Positions 44,115-53,854 of a stretch of DNA of 64,000 bases are shown here, in pieces. The notes beneath the pieces are model-generated. The model had not been told where the DNA came from and did no database searches. It saw nothing but the letters and a program-made list of their open reading frames with translations. The stretch comes from Verrucomicrobiota bacterium. GTDB lineage: Bacteria; Verrucomicrobiota; Verrucomicrobiia; Verrucomicrobiales; DEV007. The translations under genes and the position numbers were made by a program. Positions within the stretch are counted from its first letter, which is position 1. Every line of letters starts with the position of its first letter. The stretch lies in contig JAHDID010000006.1 of NCBI GenBank assembly GCA_020630975.1, positions 27,182 through 91,181 on the forward strand, written 5' to 3'.

Positions 44115-45524
44115 CTACCTCACCTCCCACTGAGCCTCTTTGGCCTCGCCTTTACCGATGGAATAGAGCTGGAAGCCGGCGGCTGTGACTTGATCGCGAT
44201 CGATGATGTTGCGACCGTCGAAAAGGCAGGCAGGCTTGAGCATGGTCTCGTGGATAGCGGCGTAGTCGAGTTCTTTGAACTCGTCCCACTCGGTGAGCAC
44301 TGCTAGAGCGTGGGCACCGTCGGCTGCTTCGGCTGCTGATGTCACCTTGGTGATATGCCCATCCTCGGCCAGCTGACGAGCATCTGTGATACCAACGTAC
44401 TCGAGATCGGCAATGATTTGCTCGAGGGATACCTGGGGATCGTAAATTGCCAAATTCGCCTGCTCAATAAGCAGATCGCGACAGACATAGATCGCGGCAG
44501 ATTCACGGGTGTCATTAGTGTCCTTTTTGAAGGCAAAGCCGAGGATACCAATCTTCTTATCCGCAACGGTGTTGAACAGAGTCTTAATGATCTTCTGAGC
44601 AAAACGTGCCTTTTGCCAATCGTTCAACTCGATGACCCCCTTCCAGTAATTCGCTACCTCTGGCAGTCCAAAGTAATCACAGAGGTAAGTGAGGTTGAGA
44701 ATGTCCTTTTGAAAACAGGATCCACCGAAACCAACCGATGCCTTGAGAAACTTGGGGCCGATCCGGCTATCAGAGCCGATCGCGCGAGCCACCTCGTCGA
44801 CATCTGCGCCGGTCTCTTCGCAAAGAGCGGAGATGGAATTGATGGATGACACGCGCTGCGCCAAAAATGCATTCGCGGTCAGCTTGGAAAGCTCCGAAGA
44901 CCACAAGTTGGTCGTGAGGATACGCTCTCTAGGCACCCAATGAGCATAGACGTCTACCAAGCACTGGATAGCAGCCTCATCCTCGCCGCCGATCAGGACT
45001 CGATCGGGCTCGCTGAGATCTTCGACGGCTGTTCCTTCAGCGAGGAATTCAGGATTGGAAAGCACCTTTACCTTATCCCCCTTACCCACAGCGCTCATGA
45101 TGCTCTTGATCATGGCTGCGGTGCGGATAGGCACGGTGGATTTCTCAACCACAATGACATCGTGATCGACGACCTCTGCGATCTGACGTGCGCATTTTTC
45201 TACCCACTTCAGATCGGCTGCCTGGCCTGCGCCGGTGCCGTATGTCTTGGTGGGAGTATTGACTGAGATAAAAATGATGTTGGCCTCACTGATCGCCTTA
45301 TTGACGTCTGTGGAGAATGCCAAATTACGACCGCGAGCCTCTGATACGATCTGATCTAGCCCAGGCTCAAAGACTGGAAGCTTGCTGAGATCAGGATCGT
45401 TCCAAGCAGCGATACGCTCCTCATTGAGGTCTACGACTGTCACCTCAATGTCCGGACAACGATTGGCGATCATCGCCATTGTCGGTCCGCCTACGTAACC
45501 TGCTCCTATACAAGTAATTTTCAT
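44115..45524 (-). CDS. UDP-glucose 6-dehydrogenase (long, eukaryote-like type)
   Basis: A 469-aa nucleotide-sugar dehydrogenase. The N-terminus [20 protein letters not shown] is the NAD motif, with [16 protein letters not shown] near 85. The catalytic cysteine is in [16 protein letters not shown] near 270, and [17 protein letters not shown] lies in the C-terminal domain. The length and the [10 protein letters not shown] stretch resemble the longer UGDH branch shared with animals. It oxidises UDP-glucose to UDP-glucuronate, which could feed the epimerase at 4256-5233. It is the first gene of the minus-strand polysaccharide run. Confidence 0.92.
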   Translation of the reverse strand: MKITCIGAGYVGGPTMAMIANRCPDIEVTVVDLNEERIAAWNDPDLSKLPVFEPGLDQIVSEARGRNLAFSTDVNKAISEANIIFISVNTPTKTYGTGAGQAADLKWVEKCARQIAEVVDHDVIVVEKSTVPIRTAAMIKSIMSAVGKGDKVKVLSNPEFLAEGTAVEDLSEPDRVLIGGEDEAAIQCLVDVYAHWVPRERILTTNLWSSELSKLTANAFLAQRVSSINSISALCEETGADVDEVARAIGSDSRIGPKFLKASVGFGGSCFQKDILNLTYLCDYFGLPEVANYWKGVIELNDWQKARFAQKIIKTLFNTVADKKIGILGFAFKKDTNDTRESAAIYVCRDLLIEQANLAIYDPQVSLEQIIADLEYVGITDARQLAEDGHITKVTSAAEAADGAHALAVLTEWDEFKELDYAAIHETMLKPACLFDGRNIIDRDQVTAAGFQLYSIGKGEAKEAQWEVR

Positions 45525-45545
45525 GCCTTTAAACTTCCTATAAAA

Positions 45546-45551
45546 ATTATA
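45546..45551 (-). promoter_or_regulatory. Candidate -10 box upstream of UDP-glucose dehydrogenase
   Basis: On the minus strand a TATAAT hexamer lies 22 bases before the start codon, and AGGAAG and AAAGG near the start could act as a ribosome site. I see no good -35 hexamer at the right spacing, so this is tentative. Confidence 0.3.
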
Positions 45552-45786
45552 ATTATCAAGAAAGTTAAGCTTTTTTAGTCCGCTGAACTCTCTTCTAGAT
45601 TTATAGGCAGGCTACCGCACGTGGTCGATTCGACTGATTTGGTCGAATGATTCCTGAAATATGGCGGAGAGATGTGAAAAATTTGCCAAAATGCTGGCCA
45701 ACTTTTGCGAGTGAGAAGTTGGCCTGTATCTGGAAAGGTTCAAATCAAATTGGGGGGAAGTTCTGACAAAGATACGTCGTAGTTTC

Positions 45787-45828
45787 TTTGTTCTTTGTTC
45801 TTTGTTCTTTGTTCTTTGCTCTTTGCTC
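45787..45828. repeat. Tandem heptamer array, six units
   Basis: Four units of TTTGTTC are followed by two of TTTGCTC with no gap. The array lies between the end of the 1273-aa protein gene and the start of the UDP-glucose dehydrogenase gene. Confidence 0.8.
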
Positions 45829-45937
45829 CGCTGCCTTTGTTGAGGCTTCCGCCTTCGCTTGGGCTTCCGCCTTCGCCGAGGCTTCTGCGGATTTATCGGT
45901 GGCAGAACATGGGGATTGCCCTTCTGGCTCGAAGGAT

Positions 45938-45963
45938 GGCGGAAGATTGGGATCTTCCGCTAC
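45938..45963 (-). repeat. REP-like GTAG palindrome 4 (best preserved)
   Basis: Perfect arms GCGGAAGAT and ATCTTCCGC around TGGG, ending CTAC on the plus strand, so GTAG precedes the hairpin on the minus strand. It is the best-preserved copy of this variant in the window. Confidence 0.75.
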
Positions 45964-45970
45964 AAGTTAG

Positions 45971-46009
45971 GCCGACGGGGACGTCGGCGGTCCCAGGGGG
46001 GCCTCCCCT
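45971..46009 (-). terminator. Two GC hairpins just after the 1273-aa protein gene
   Basis: GCCGACG-GGGA-CGTCGGC (45971-45988) and AGGGG-GGCCT-CCCCT (45995-46009) lie immediately downstream of the stop at 46013-46015. No T-run follows, so they may be repeat elements, stabilising structures, or a rho-type end. Confidence 0.4.
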
Positions 46010-46012
46010 AGC

Positions 46013-49000
46013 TTAACGGCGGAAGAGGCGCTGGAAGAAGTTGCCGGAGCTTCGGCTGGAGGAAGGTGTGGTTCTTTTCTTTGGCGTATAGGTCTTTTTA
46101 TAGGTCGGCTTGGAGTAGGTCTTCTTGCTGCTGGAGCTGTAAGTCTTTTTCTGATAGTTAGTCTGAGCGTAGTTAGTCGGCTTCTTTTTCGGTGCTGCCG
46201 AAGCGTAGGCGGTGTTATAGGGCTGTGTGATCGGAGTGGCTGGCTCAGAAGTACTCTGACTGGTAGTCGCAGCAGGTGTAGGCTCTGCGATTTCCGCCTT
46301 AGCGAGAAGCATCTCTGTGGTTTTGATACGATCGAAGCGCTGCCCGACCTTGAGACTGTGCAGCTGCTCGGCTAGCACGATGTGCTGTTGGCGATACTTT
46401 TCCTCGATCCCCTCGTAGCCGGCTATTTCATCCTGGAGAGCTGCGATTTTGTCCTCCATGACGATCATCTCATCGATGACCGCTTCTGGATTGAACTCGG
46501 CGCCATTGTCCTCTGCCCACTTACGAGCCTGGGCGAGACGCATGTCGAGCTCGTCGCGCTGATCGGACAACTCACCACGCTCGCGCTCCAGCTTCTCACG
46601 CTCCTTGCGGAAGCGGAAAATCTGAGTTTGAGCCTGAGCCCGTGTCTCGATGGTGCGGAATTCAGCCATCGTCTCGATCTTGTGGCGATTGTTCCACTCG
46701 TAAAGGATGAAACTAGGATCAATGAGCAGCGAGTAGCGATTGGGATCACCGGCAAAGAAAATACGGTCTGCCTTTGAAGCACGCAGAGACAGGTCTTCCA
46801 GCGCCTTCAGGTCGGTCACTCGCTCGGCCTCGATACGACCTTTCGCCTTTGCCACAGCCCCCTTCAGCTGAGTGAGCAGCAGATCGTGCTTCACCCCATC
46901 TTTGCTACGGTCAGTGTAACCCACCTGCTCATAGTATGAGGCGGTGGTCTTTTGCACATCCGTCACTGAGTTGACATGGCTCAGGTCGCCAAAACCTGCC
47001 ACCGATACGGCCTCGCGGATGTCTTTGTAGAGCTGATCTGAGATGTCGCGCGCCATGCTCTCGAAGTCCTCCTGCTCATCAGATACCCCACCCTCTGGCT
47101 GAATGGTGGTCGTGCTACGAGCATCCGCACTCTGTATTGCCACCAGCTCGCCCATGATGAGATTGGCAAACTCCAACGGGCGGAAAGAATCTTCGCTCAG
47201 ATTATCCGAGTGCCTCTCAGAAAGGATGCGCGGCTCGACTGTGCGCAGCGTCGACTCCAGCTTGGATATAGCTGGCACGACATCGTCGTAGGAGGCGTTG
47301 CGATCGCGAGCTAGACTGCGGATACGACTGACCTCAGACATCAGTAGCGGATCTGCCATGACAGACTCTAGCCACTTCATCGACTCGGTGTGCCAGGCTT
47401 TCATGAGAAACCAACGCTCCTTGATCTGATCGATATCCTTATTCAGCGCTGAGGACGGATCGACAGCACTGAGGATACTGCTCATCGTGCGCACCTGGCT
47501 GGCCAGTGTCGTTTCCAGCACGGTACTGACATCCTCGCTCGAGCCGATCGCCACCTGCGGTGAATGCTCGACCGCCTCGATGAATTCATCGCACTGCACG
47601 ACTAGACGACAGACAAAGGCACCTCGGATCGCATTGGTCAGCTCCTTATTAGTCGACTGGTAGCGAGCTAGGCTCTGGGTCTTTTTGAAGTAATTCAACC
47701 ACCTGCGAGCAGCCATCGCCTTATCCTCCATGGTCGGCTCTCGCACGCCGACATCCATGGCGAGACGGAAAAGAGTCTCAGCTAGCTGTAGCTCATCCGA
47801 GCTGGCGATCGCATCGAGAGCGCTCTCGCGCTGCTCGTAGCCTTTCGGGTCGGAGAGAAACAACCTACCCATACCACCGAAACCACCACCAGCTCCCTCG
47901 AGCAAGTCATGCAGCTGTGGATTCGCGGGCTCTAACTGTGGGTAATGACGATTCGATACCGCCAACTCGCGAATAGGCGTGCCCATCTTTGACATACCGG
48001 GGCGCTCCTTGGTGTCCGGAGGGGTGAACTGGCTATTCCGATAGGACATGATCGCATCCAGCTTCTCATTGATCTGCCTGATAAAGACGGGGCTCAACTT
48101 CTTGTTAAACTTGCCAGTGCGGTAGACATAATCCGACTGAAACAAGCCCAACTCATTGTCGAGGAGCATATTGGTATCTGGATCGGACAGCTCGATGAAG
48201 TCTCCAGGGATACTACGCACAGCACGGTCGTAGTCCTTTCGCTGATTTTTGTATTCCTTGTAGGTCGGGATCGATAGCGACTCGAGATCAAACGATGGCT
48301 CTAGTTTGGAGATCTCGACAAACGCGAGGTCCACTTGATTCCACTGATTCGGACGCTCCTTGAAGTGGTTGACCGCCAGCTGAGGGGCTGCTTTTACCAG
48401 CCTAGAGATCAGGGCATCCCTAGCATCGCTGAGCGCCAAAGTGGTATCATAGGCACTGTGAGTGAGGATACAGCGTGCTAGGAATAGATCCTTCAGATTA
48501 CGCGGGGTCACCTCGCCGGCCTCGAGCTCCTTGATACAGCTGGACTGCCCTGGTCCCACCAAGACTTGACCGAAATATGAGAGCCACTGCTGCGGGCTCT
48601 TCATGGCAAAGAAGTAATCCCGGCACTCCTTAGCACTCGGTGAAAGAAACTGCCTCTCCAGCTTGGCCACACACTTGCGGTAGGTATCCTGATGCACATG
48701 CCCGTCGGCATCGAAGAAAGCTGCACGCTCCAGTAGGACTTCGAGCTCCATTTCTGGTGCGCAGGGGTAAGTGCCCTTTTCACGCACCTCCTCTGAGCCG
48801 ATGTAAAACGGCTGAATCCGGTAATCGATAATCTGGCCTATCGCCTTGCGAGTCGCCTCGATATCCACCTCTGGCTCGTCGACTTTCCGGGCTAAAGTGG
48901 CCAGACCTCTAGCGTGAGCTAAAGCGTATTTGAGGTAATTGGCTTGCGTGGTGATGCCTACCGACTCGTAGCTGAGCTCAGAACTCAGAAATTTGGCAGC

Positions 49001-49834
49001 ACCGAAGACTGGTAGAGACCGATCACGGAGGGCTCCATCTCGCTCGAAACGGCCTCTACAGTAAGCCTTGGCTGCGGGCAGCAATTGGCTGTCGATGACC
49101 TCCTCAAACTCCTCCAAAATCGCTACCGACTCGGCTGCGATAGCATCCACCAGATGGCTTTTCGACACGACAGACAGCAGGTAAAGCCCCTGCACACACT
49201 GCGCCTGACGCGACAACGACATGCGCTCTGTCTGCCCCAGATACTGTGGGCCTGCCAACTCCTGAGCTAGAGCAGTCCAGCGCTGGAGTGACGCCGCATG
49301 GCTCTGATTGGCTCCTTTCAGAGATAAGAACAAACGATCCGCGAGTCTCAACTCAGCATCATTAGCGAGCCGCTCTAGCAAGCGAGAACGCACCTGAAAA
49401 TCTTCCACACGGTAATGCCCATTCGATCCAAAGAAATCACCGCCACTCCCCAAGATAAGCTGCTGGATGACAGTCTCGTCTGTGGATCCGTCGGGAAAAC
49501 TTTGCACCAGCTGGAGCTGGGCAAACGCCTCGCGCAGATCTGTGCGCAAGAGCTCTAGTTGACTAGTATTAGTCGAAGTCTGTAGCCCGGAGAACGTCTT
49601 TCTCCGCTCGGTGGCTACGGGATTGAAATCCTCATCGCTCAATCCCCCCAATCGCTTATTGATCGATGAGATGGCTGATTCCACTCGCTTTTGGGAATCT
49701 GCTGGGATGTAAGAGGTCGCGGAGGATCCTTGTGTGATGGCTAGAGCCCCTACAGCCAGTGCAAAGTGCACTGCCATAGTGGCTGCAGCTCGCCGGGCCT
49801 GTGTGTGTGTGTGTGGCAGCAAAGAGCGGGTCAT
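46013..49834 (-). CDS. Giant secreted repeat protein A (1273 aa), unknown family
   Basis: An exported protein: a basic start, then hydrophobic VHFALAVGALAITQG and an SSA-type cleavage region. Three divergent copies of one module occur near residues 122-200, 360-425 and 640-730. Each starts L-x2-LL-x-G/A with an FFG, FFD or GFGG turn, followed by an Arg-rich helix, an EL-x-LA-x-x-LF helix and a W-x-x-Y/F-F helix. Residues 1060-1200 form a coiled coil (RFRKEREKLERERGELSDQRDELD). A Lys/Thr/Tyr-rich tail follows, ending NFFQRLFRR. The same layout is seen in the adjacent 1233-aa gene. Function is unknown; a periplasm-spanning or cell-wall-linked structural role is only a guess. An eight-copy TG repeat encodes HTHT near the start. 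Confidence 0.8.
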   Translation of the reverse strand: MTRSLLPHTHTQARRAAATMAVHFALAVGALAITQGSSATSYIPADSQKRVESAISSINKRLGGLSDEDFNPVATERRKTFSGLQTSTNTSQLELLRTDLREAFAQLQLVQSFPDGSTDETVIQQLILGSGGDFFGSNGHYRVEDFQVRSRLLERLANDAELRLADRLFLSLKGANQSHAASLQRWTALAQELAGPQYLGQTERMSLSRQAQCVQGLYLLSVVSKSHLVDAIAAESVAILEEFEEVIDSQLLPAAKAYCRGRFERDGALRDRSLPVFGAAKFLSSELSYESVGITTQANYLKYALAHARGLATLARKVDEPEVDIEATRKAIGQIIDYRIQPFYIGSEEVREKGTYPCAPEMELEVLLERAAFFDADGHVHQDTYRKCVAKLERQFLSPSAKECRDYFFAMKSPQQWLSYFGQVLVGPGQSSCIKELEAGEVTPRNLKDLFLARCILTHSAYDTTLALSDARDALISRLVKAAPQLAVNHFKERPNQWNQVDLAFVEISKLEPSFDLESLSIPTYKEYKNQRKDYDRAVRSIPGDFIELSDPDTNMLLDNELGLFQSDYVYRTGKFNKKLSPVFIRQINEKLDAIMSYRNSQFTPPDTKERPGMSKMGTPIRELAVSNRHYPQLEPANPQLHDLLEGAGGGFGGMGRLFLSDPKGYEQRESALDAIASSDELQLAETLFRLAMDVGVREPTMEDKAMAARRWLNYFKKTQSLARYQSTNKELTNAIRGAFVCRLVVQCDEFIEAVEHSPQVAIGSSEDVSTVLETTLASQVRTMSSILSAVDPSSALNKDIDQIKERWFLMKAWHTESMKWLESVMADPLLMSEVSRIRSLARDRNASYDDVVPAISKLESTLRTVEPRILSERHSDNLSEDSFRPLEFANLIMGELVAIQSADARSTTTIQPEGGVSDEQEDFESMARDISDQLYKDIREAVSVAGFGDLSHVNSVTDVQKTTASYYEQVGYTDRSKDGVKHDLLLTQLKGAVAKAKGRIEAERVTDLKALEDLSLRASKADRIFFAGDPNRYSLLIDPSFILYEWNNRHKIETMAEFRTIETRAQAQTQIFRFRKEREKLERERGELSDQRDELDMRLAQARKWAEDNGAEFNPEAVIDEMIVMEDKIAALQDEIAGYEGIEEKYRQQHIVLAEQLHSLKVGQRFDRIKTTEMLLAKAEIAEPTPAATTSQSTSEPATPITQPYNTAYASAAPKKKPTNYAQTNYQKKTYSSSSKKTYSKPTYKKTYTPKKRTTPSSSRSSGNFFQRLFRR
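49800..49815. repeat. Dinucleotide TG repeat (8 copies) in the 5' end of a gene
   Basis: Eight TG units lie 20 bases inside the coding region of the 1273-aa protein and encode the HTHTQ residues. A gain or loss of one unit would shift the frame. Confidence 0.8.
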
Positions 49835-50002
49835 GTTTCGGAAAAGTGAATATTTGGGAGGGCTTGATATAAACTCAAGACAGGAAAGTTACATCGCTGT
49901 TTTTGAGTCAATTTTTCAAAACCGAGTCACAATTTACTATTTTTCCGCAAAAAAGAAAGATAAAACAATAATTTTTATAATTTACATACCGTATCAAATT
50001 TC

Positions 50003-53000
50003 TTATCGGCGTCCGAAGATGCGCTGGAAGAAATTCGCTGGCTTTTTAGGCGCAGGTTTCTTCACGGTCTTCTTCGTCGTAGGTTTCTTATAGGTCGTCG
50101 TTTTGGGTTTGTAGGTCGTGGTGGGCTTCTTCCAAGTCGCCGCTGTCTGAGCGACAGTCTCTGTGGGGCCGGCAGCTGAGTTCGCAGCCTCTTCAGTGCT
50201 GGATGGGTTTAGCTCTTCAGGTGTGCTCCCTGCCAGCTTAGTCTGGTGCAACTGCTGCGATAGCTCGACAGCCCTTGAGCGTATGACCGCCTCGCTATCG
50301 CGTAGCTGAGAGACCTCTCTGCGCAGGTCCGTCAGCTCCTGGCGCATCGCCACCATATCCCCTAAAACGACTTCAACACTCGTACCGCCTTCGACCTTGT
50401 CGATCCATTCCTGCAGCATTTCCGATTTGGCTTCGATCTCGATCTTTGCGGCATCGATTTCCTTCTGCTGTTTGTCAGCGGTTCGCTGGTCGAGCTTTGC
50501 CTGCGCTAGAGTCTGCCGAGCGATGGATGTGACCTCTGCGGTACGATACTCTGTCATGATCTCGACTCGCTCGCGGTCGATCCAGTCCTGTAGCACAAAG
50601 CTAGGCTGTATCGTGAGCCCCCCACCCGACTGCTGGGTGAAGACATTGTCGATCTTTGAGGCGCGCACGGACTGCTGCGCCAGATTGCGAAAATCGGTAG
50701 GTTGATCGACCTGTACTCGACTGATAGCACGCGCCACGGCGGCTTTCAACGCCTGCTCTAAGCTGATCGCTCGGTCGCGCACCTCAGAGGGGTAGCTAGT
50801 CTTGGCATCGATCTCTGCGGGCATGAGACGCTCGATCGCTATCTTCACGTGCTCCTGACTAGTCGCCCCAGCCAGCTCAGGATAGCCCGCTTCACTGATG
50901 CCGGCTCTCACCTCCTGAAAAAAGCGATCAGTCACCTCCCTGCCGAACTCTAGCTGCCGATTCCTCTGAGCGACCTCGATGGGATCACCCTCTAGAGCTG
51001 GTAGACTCTCATCCAAACGAGGCTCCAGCTCGATGACCTGCTCCATAGCAAACTTTGCGAACCCCAATGTAGCAGGCTGGCCACCGGTATGAATCGCTCG
51101 ACTCACCTGCGTGAGGTCTTTGCGAAAGCTCATCACATCTGGGCAAGCGTGTTGATACGACGTCTCTTTTTCCTGCAAATCGCGGATCCGCACGATCTCA
51201 TCCATCAGCGTTGGTTCGTCGATGATGGTCTCGAGCCACTTATTGCTTTCGATGTACCAGACTTTGACTCGCTGCCAGCTTTCGATGGTGTCCTCGATGT
51301 TGCGATTCATCGCGGTCTCGGGATCGATCTTGCCTAGGAGTGCCTGCATCCTGCGCACCTGAGCTGCGACCACACTCTCGAGCTCTTGGCTGACCGCCAA
51401 ACCAGAATCAGGCTCTGCAGAGCGACTCTCCTCGACTGCTTTCTTAAAGCTTTCGCTATCAAAAACCATGCGGCTCAGATAGACCCCGCGCACTGCCTGA
51501 CGGAGCATCTCAGGCACAGGGTGGTACTGTGCATTTGCCTGACTTTTGCGGAAGAAATCCAACCAACGCATCGCAGCTCTAGCCGAGTCGTCTTTAGACT
51601 GAACCCCGTCGCGCCGTACATCTGTAGCTAGCTGGAATAAAACCTCGCCCAATTCGAGCTGCTGGGAACTGGCGATCGCATCTAGAGCGCTCTCGCGCTT
51701 ACGATAAGAGGAGGAATCCACACTAATCAACCTACCTAGGCCACCGAAGCCGCCATCTTTTCCGCAGAGGAGATCGTGCATCAAGGTATTCGTCTCGATC
51801 CCCTCGGGGACTCGGTAATCACTGACCGCAAATAGCGACATGATACGGCCATTCACCATATCAGGGCGCTCGAGTGTATCGATAGAGGCTTGCTCGAAAT
51901 TCCGGTAATCAAGCAAATCATGGAGAGTATCGTTCACAGCACCCGCAAAGTGAGGTGTGAGCCGTCTATCAAACCGGCCAGAGCGCCGACCATAACGAGA
52001 GGTGACCAATGCATCCAACTCGAGAACTGTATCGGTAGATCCCGAACTCAACAGGGAATACAACTGACTGGCCACCGACTCGGGGCCATACAGAGCCTCC
52101 TCAAACTCCCGGCGCATGATCGTGAGATCCGATGCAGATGTCACACCTATCTCGTCGAAACTGAGCGACTCGAACCCTTTTGAAAGCTCGAGGAAAACCA
52201 TCTCGATAGCCACCCATTCATCAGGATAGTTTCGGTATTGGTAGAGCGCCGCTTGTTTGGTCTTACTAGCGAGGCGCCCGAGCATCGTCTCGTAACTTTT
52301 TGCCGTATTATTGCTATTTGCCGCCTGAACCGCATCAGCCATCGCCGAACTGGGCAGGAGCAAGCGAGCTAGAAACACATCTTTGAGATGATCAACAGTG
52401 AAGTGCCGCTCTTTCTCCAAATACGGAAAAAGGGCTGATTCTGTAACTGGGTTTCCGCCAAAAATCCGCTCCTCAAAGTAATCCAGCCACTCCTGGGCCG
52501 ACTGCAACGCCACCAACGAAGCTACAATCTCTTCGCTATTTTCAGCTAGAAACAGCGAATCCAAGAAATCTGACTTCTCGCGATAGAGCTCTATCTCTGG
52601 CACATCGTCGGAGCCAAAGAAATTCGCTTCGCTGAGGATGTGAGTCAGCTCGCCATCGGGAGCGACACGTGGCGTACCACTTTCGCGCACCTCCATCGCA
52701 CCTATATAGTAGGGCTTGCTCCGGTAAGCCAAAATGGACTCCAGACCGTCTTTGAGCACAGCAGGACTCGCCTCATCCGCATCGATCGCCAGAGTGATGG
52801 CATGCACTGCCCTAGCTGTAGCCAGCGCGCTTTTCGTGTACTCCGAGTGGCTAGTGACCTTTAGCTTCCCTTTGATCTCTGGAAACCACAGTTCGGCCGC
52901 TGATTTGACCGGCAGAGACCAGTCTCTCAACATACCCCCATCCCGAAAGCGGCTCTCTGCGAATCCCACCAGAGCTGGCTGCAAAGACTCTGCCATGACG

Positions 53001-53704
53001 CGCTGGTATTTGGACTCATTATCCGACGACTCTAAGTACTTCTGAAAAGTCGCCCCCTCAGTGACTCCTCGCAGAATAGTGAGAACCGCCAAACTGCGCC
53101 CCACCGTCAATGAATGGCTGTCTAAATCTGCGCCAAAGTAATAAGGCTCAGAGAGCCTCTCAACGAACTTCAGCCATTTGAGAAAGCCATCATCGGCCGA
53201 CTCTTTACCCGTCTGCATCCAGCCAAACAAGCGATCACCCAACTGCAACTCAGGATCTTGGAACAACTTTTCGATCAGGCCCCGGCGACGCTCCACCTCT
53301 GCAGGGGCTCGCGTAGGCGATACTCCGAAGTAATCTTTGCCCGCCGTCAGCTGCTCCAGTGTGTGGTAGCTGGTGTACTCCGTGGCGGGGTAATCTTGTG
53401 CCAAATCCACCTTGGCGATCAGCGGCAGAATGGTCTGGCGTAGCCCCTCGATCCGCGGAGTGCCGGCCTCCACTTTGGCTCGGTCGATCCGATAATCCTC
53501 ATCCGCAGCCTCGGCTGAAAAGTCCTCCTCGGTAAGCTCACTCAAGATCGCACGAATCTGCATAAGCGCCTTATCTGCAGACTTGTAGGCAGCAGCCTGC
53601 TCGCGCTGCCATCCGGACGAGTCGGTCTGACTCCAGAGCGGCTGGATAGCGCTGAATACGAGGATGAGCACGCTGAGTACAGCTATTTGGGGTGATACTT
53701 TCAT
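50003..53704 (-). CDS. Giant secreted repeat protein B (1233 aa), paralogue of the neighbour
   Basis: It starts with a clear signal peptide (KVSPQIAVLSVLILVFSAIQPLWSQ, cut near LWS-Q). The three-module plan of protein A is repeated at matching positions: near 115-190 (LEQLTAGKDYFG), 350-420 (LTHILSEANFFGSDD) and 640-725 (MHDLLCGKDGGFGGLG, then RESALDAIASSQQLELGEVLF). The third is the best conserved, with RESALDAIASS shared by both proteins. A coiled coil near 1080-1170 and a tail of KKPTTTYKPKTTT-type repeats follow, ending NFFQRIFGRR. The pair arose by gene duplication and then diverged strongly. It lies 168 bases upstream of gene A in the same direction, so they are probably co-expressed. 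Confidence 0.82.
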   Translation of the reverse strand: MKVSPQIAVLSVLILVFSAIQPLWSQTDSSGWQREQAAAYKSADKALMQIRAILSELTEEDFSAEAADEDYRIDRAKVEAGTPRIEGLRQTILPLIAKVDLAQDYPATEYTSYHTLEQLTAGKDYFGVSPTRAPAEVERRRGLIEKLFQDPELQLGDRLFGWMQTGKESADDGFLKWLKFVERLSEPYYFGADLDSHSLTVGRSLAVLTILRGVTEGATFQKYLESSDNESKYQRVMAESLQPALVGFAESRFRDGGMLRDWSLPVKSAAELWFPEIKGKLKVTSHSEYTKSALATARAVHAITLAIDADEASPAVLKDGLESILAYRSKPYYIGAMEVRESGTPRVAPDGELTHILSEANFFGSDDVPEIELYREKSDFLDSLFLAENSEEIVASLVALQSAQEWLDYFEERIFGGNPVTESALFPYLEKERHFTVDHLKDVFLARLLLPSSAMADAVQAANSNNTAKSYETMLGRLASKTKQAALYQYRNYPDEWVAIEMVFLELSKGFESLSFDEIGVTSASDLTIMRREFEEALYGPESVASQLYSLLSSGSTDTVLELDALVTSRYGRRSGRFDRRLTPHFAGAVNDTLHDLLDYRNFEQASIDTLERPDMVNGRIMSLFAVSDYRVPEGIETNTLMHDLLCGKDGGFGGLGRLISVDSSSYRKRESALDAIASSQQLELGEVLFQLATDVRRDGVQSKDDSARAAMRWLDFFRKSQANAQYHPVPEMLRQAVRGVYLSRMVFDSESFKKAVEESRSAEPDSGLAVSQELESVVAAQVRRMQALLGKIDPETAMNRNIEDTIESWQRVKVWYIESNKWLETIIDEPTLMDEIVRIRDLQEKETSYQHACPDVMSFRKDLTQVSRAIHTGGQPATLGFAKFAMEQVIELEPRLDESLPALEGDPIEVAQRNRQLEFGREVTDRFFQEVRAGISEAGYPELAGATSQEHVKIAIERLMPAEIDAKTSYPSEVRDRAISLEQALKAAVARAISRVQVDQPTDFRNLAQQSVRASKIDNVFTQQSGGGLTIQPSFVLQDWIDRERVEIMTEYRTAEVTSIARQTLAQAKLDQRTADKQQKEIDAAKIEIEAKSEMLQEWIDKVEGGTSVEVVLGDMVAMRQELTDLRREVSQLRDSEAVIRSRAVELSQQLHQTKLAGSTPEELNPSSTEEAANSAAGPTETVAQTAATWKKPTTTYKPKTTTYKKPTTKKTVKKPAPKKPANFFQRIFGRR

Positions 53705-53854
53705 TCCAAGAAAGAGTGAATTCGCAAAGTGTCACCCTAGCGAAGTTCTCTGATTTGAGACTGCCACGCATTTATGACTCTCGCAAGCATCCAGTCTGTC
53801 ACAGATGAAAATGAGGACGACACATTTCGCTCTGATTACCTGCTAGTTACAAGA

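Larger units (their letters stand above)
45552..46012. other. Repeat-rich intergenic region
   Basis: No gene is seen. The stretch holds a tandem heptamer array (45787-45828), a degenerate GCTTCCGCCTTC-type repeat (45843-45893), a REP-like element (45938-45963) and two GC hairpins (45971-46009). Short frames here are low-complexity translations of these repeats. Confidence 0.5.

Noticed and set aside
45788..45970. Frames with Ala/Ser/Glu-rich repeats
   Set aside because: They are translations of tandem repeats, with no ribosome site or conserved content.
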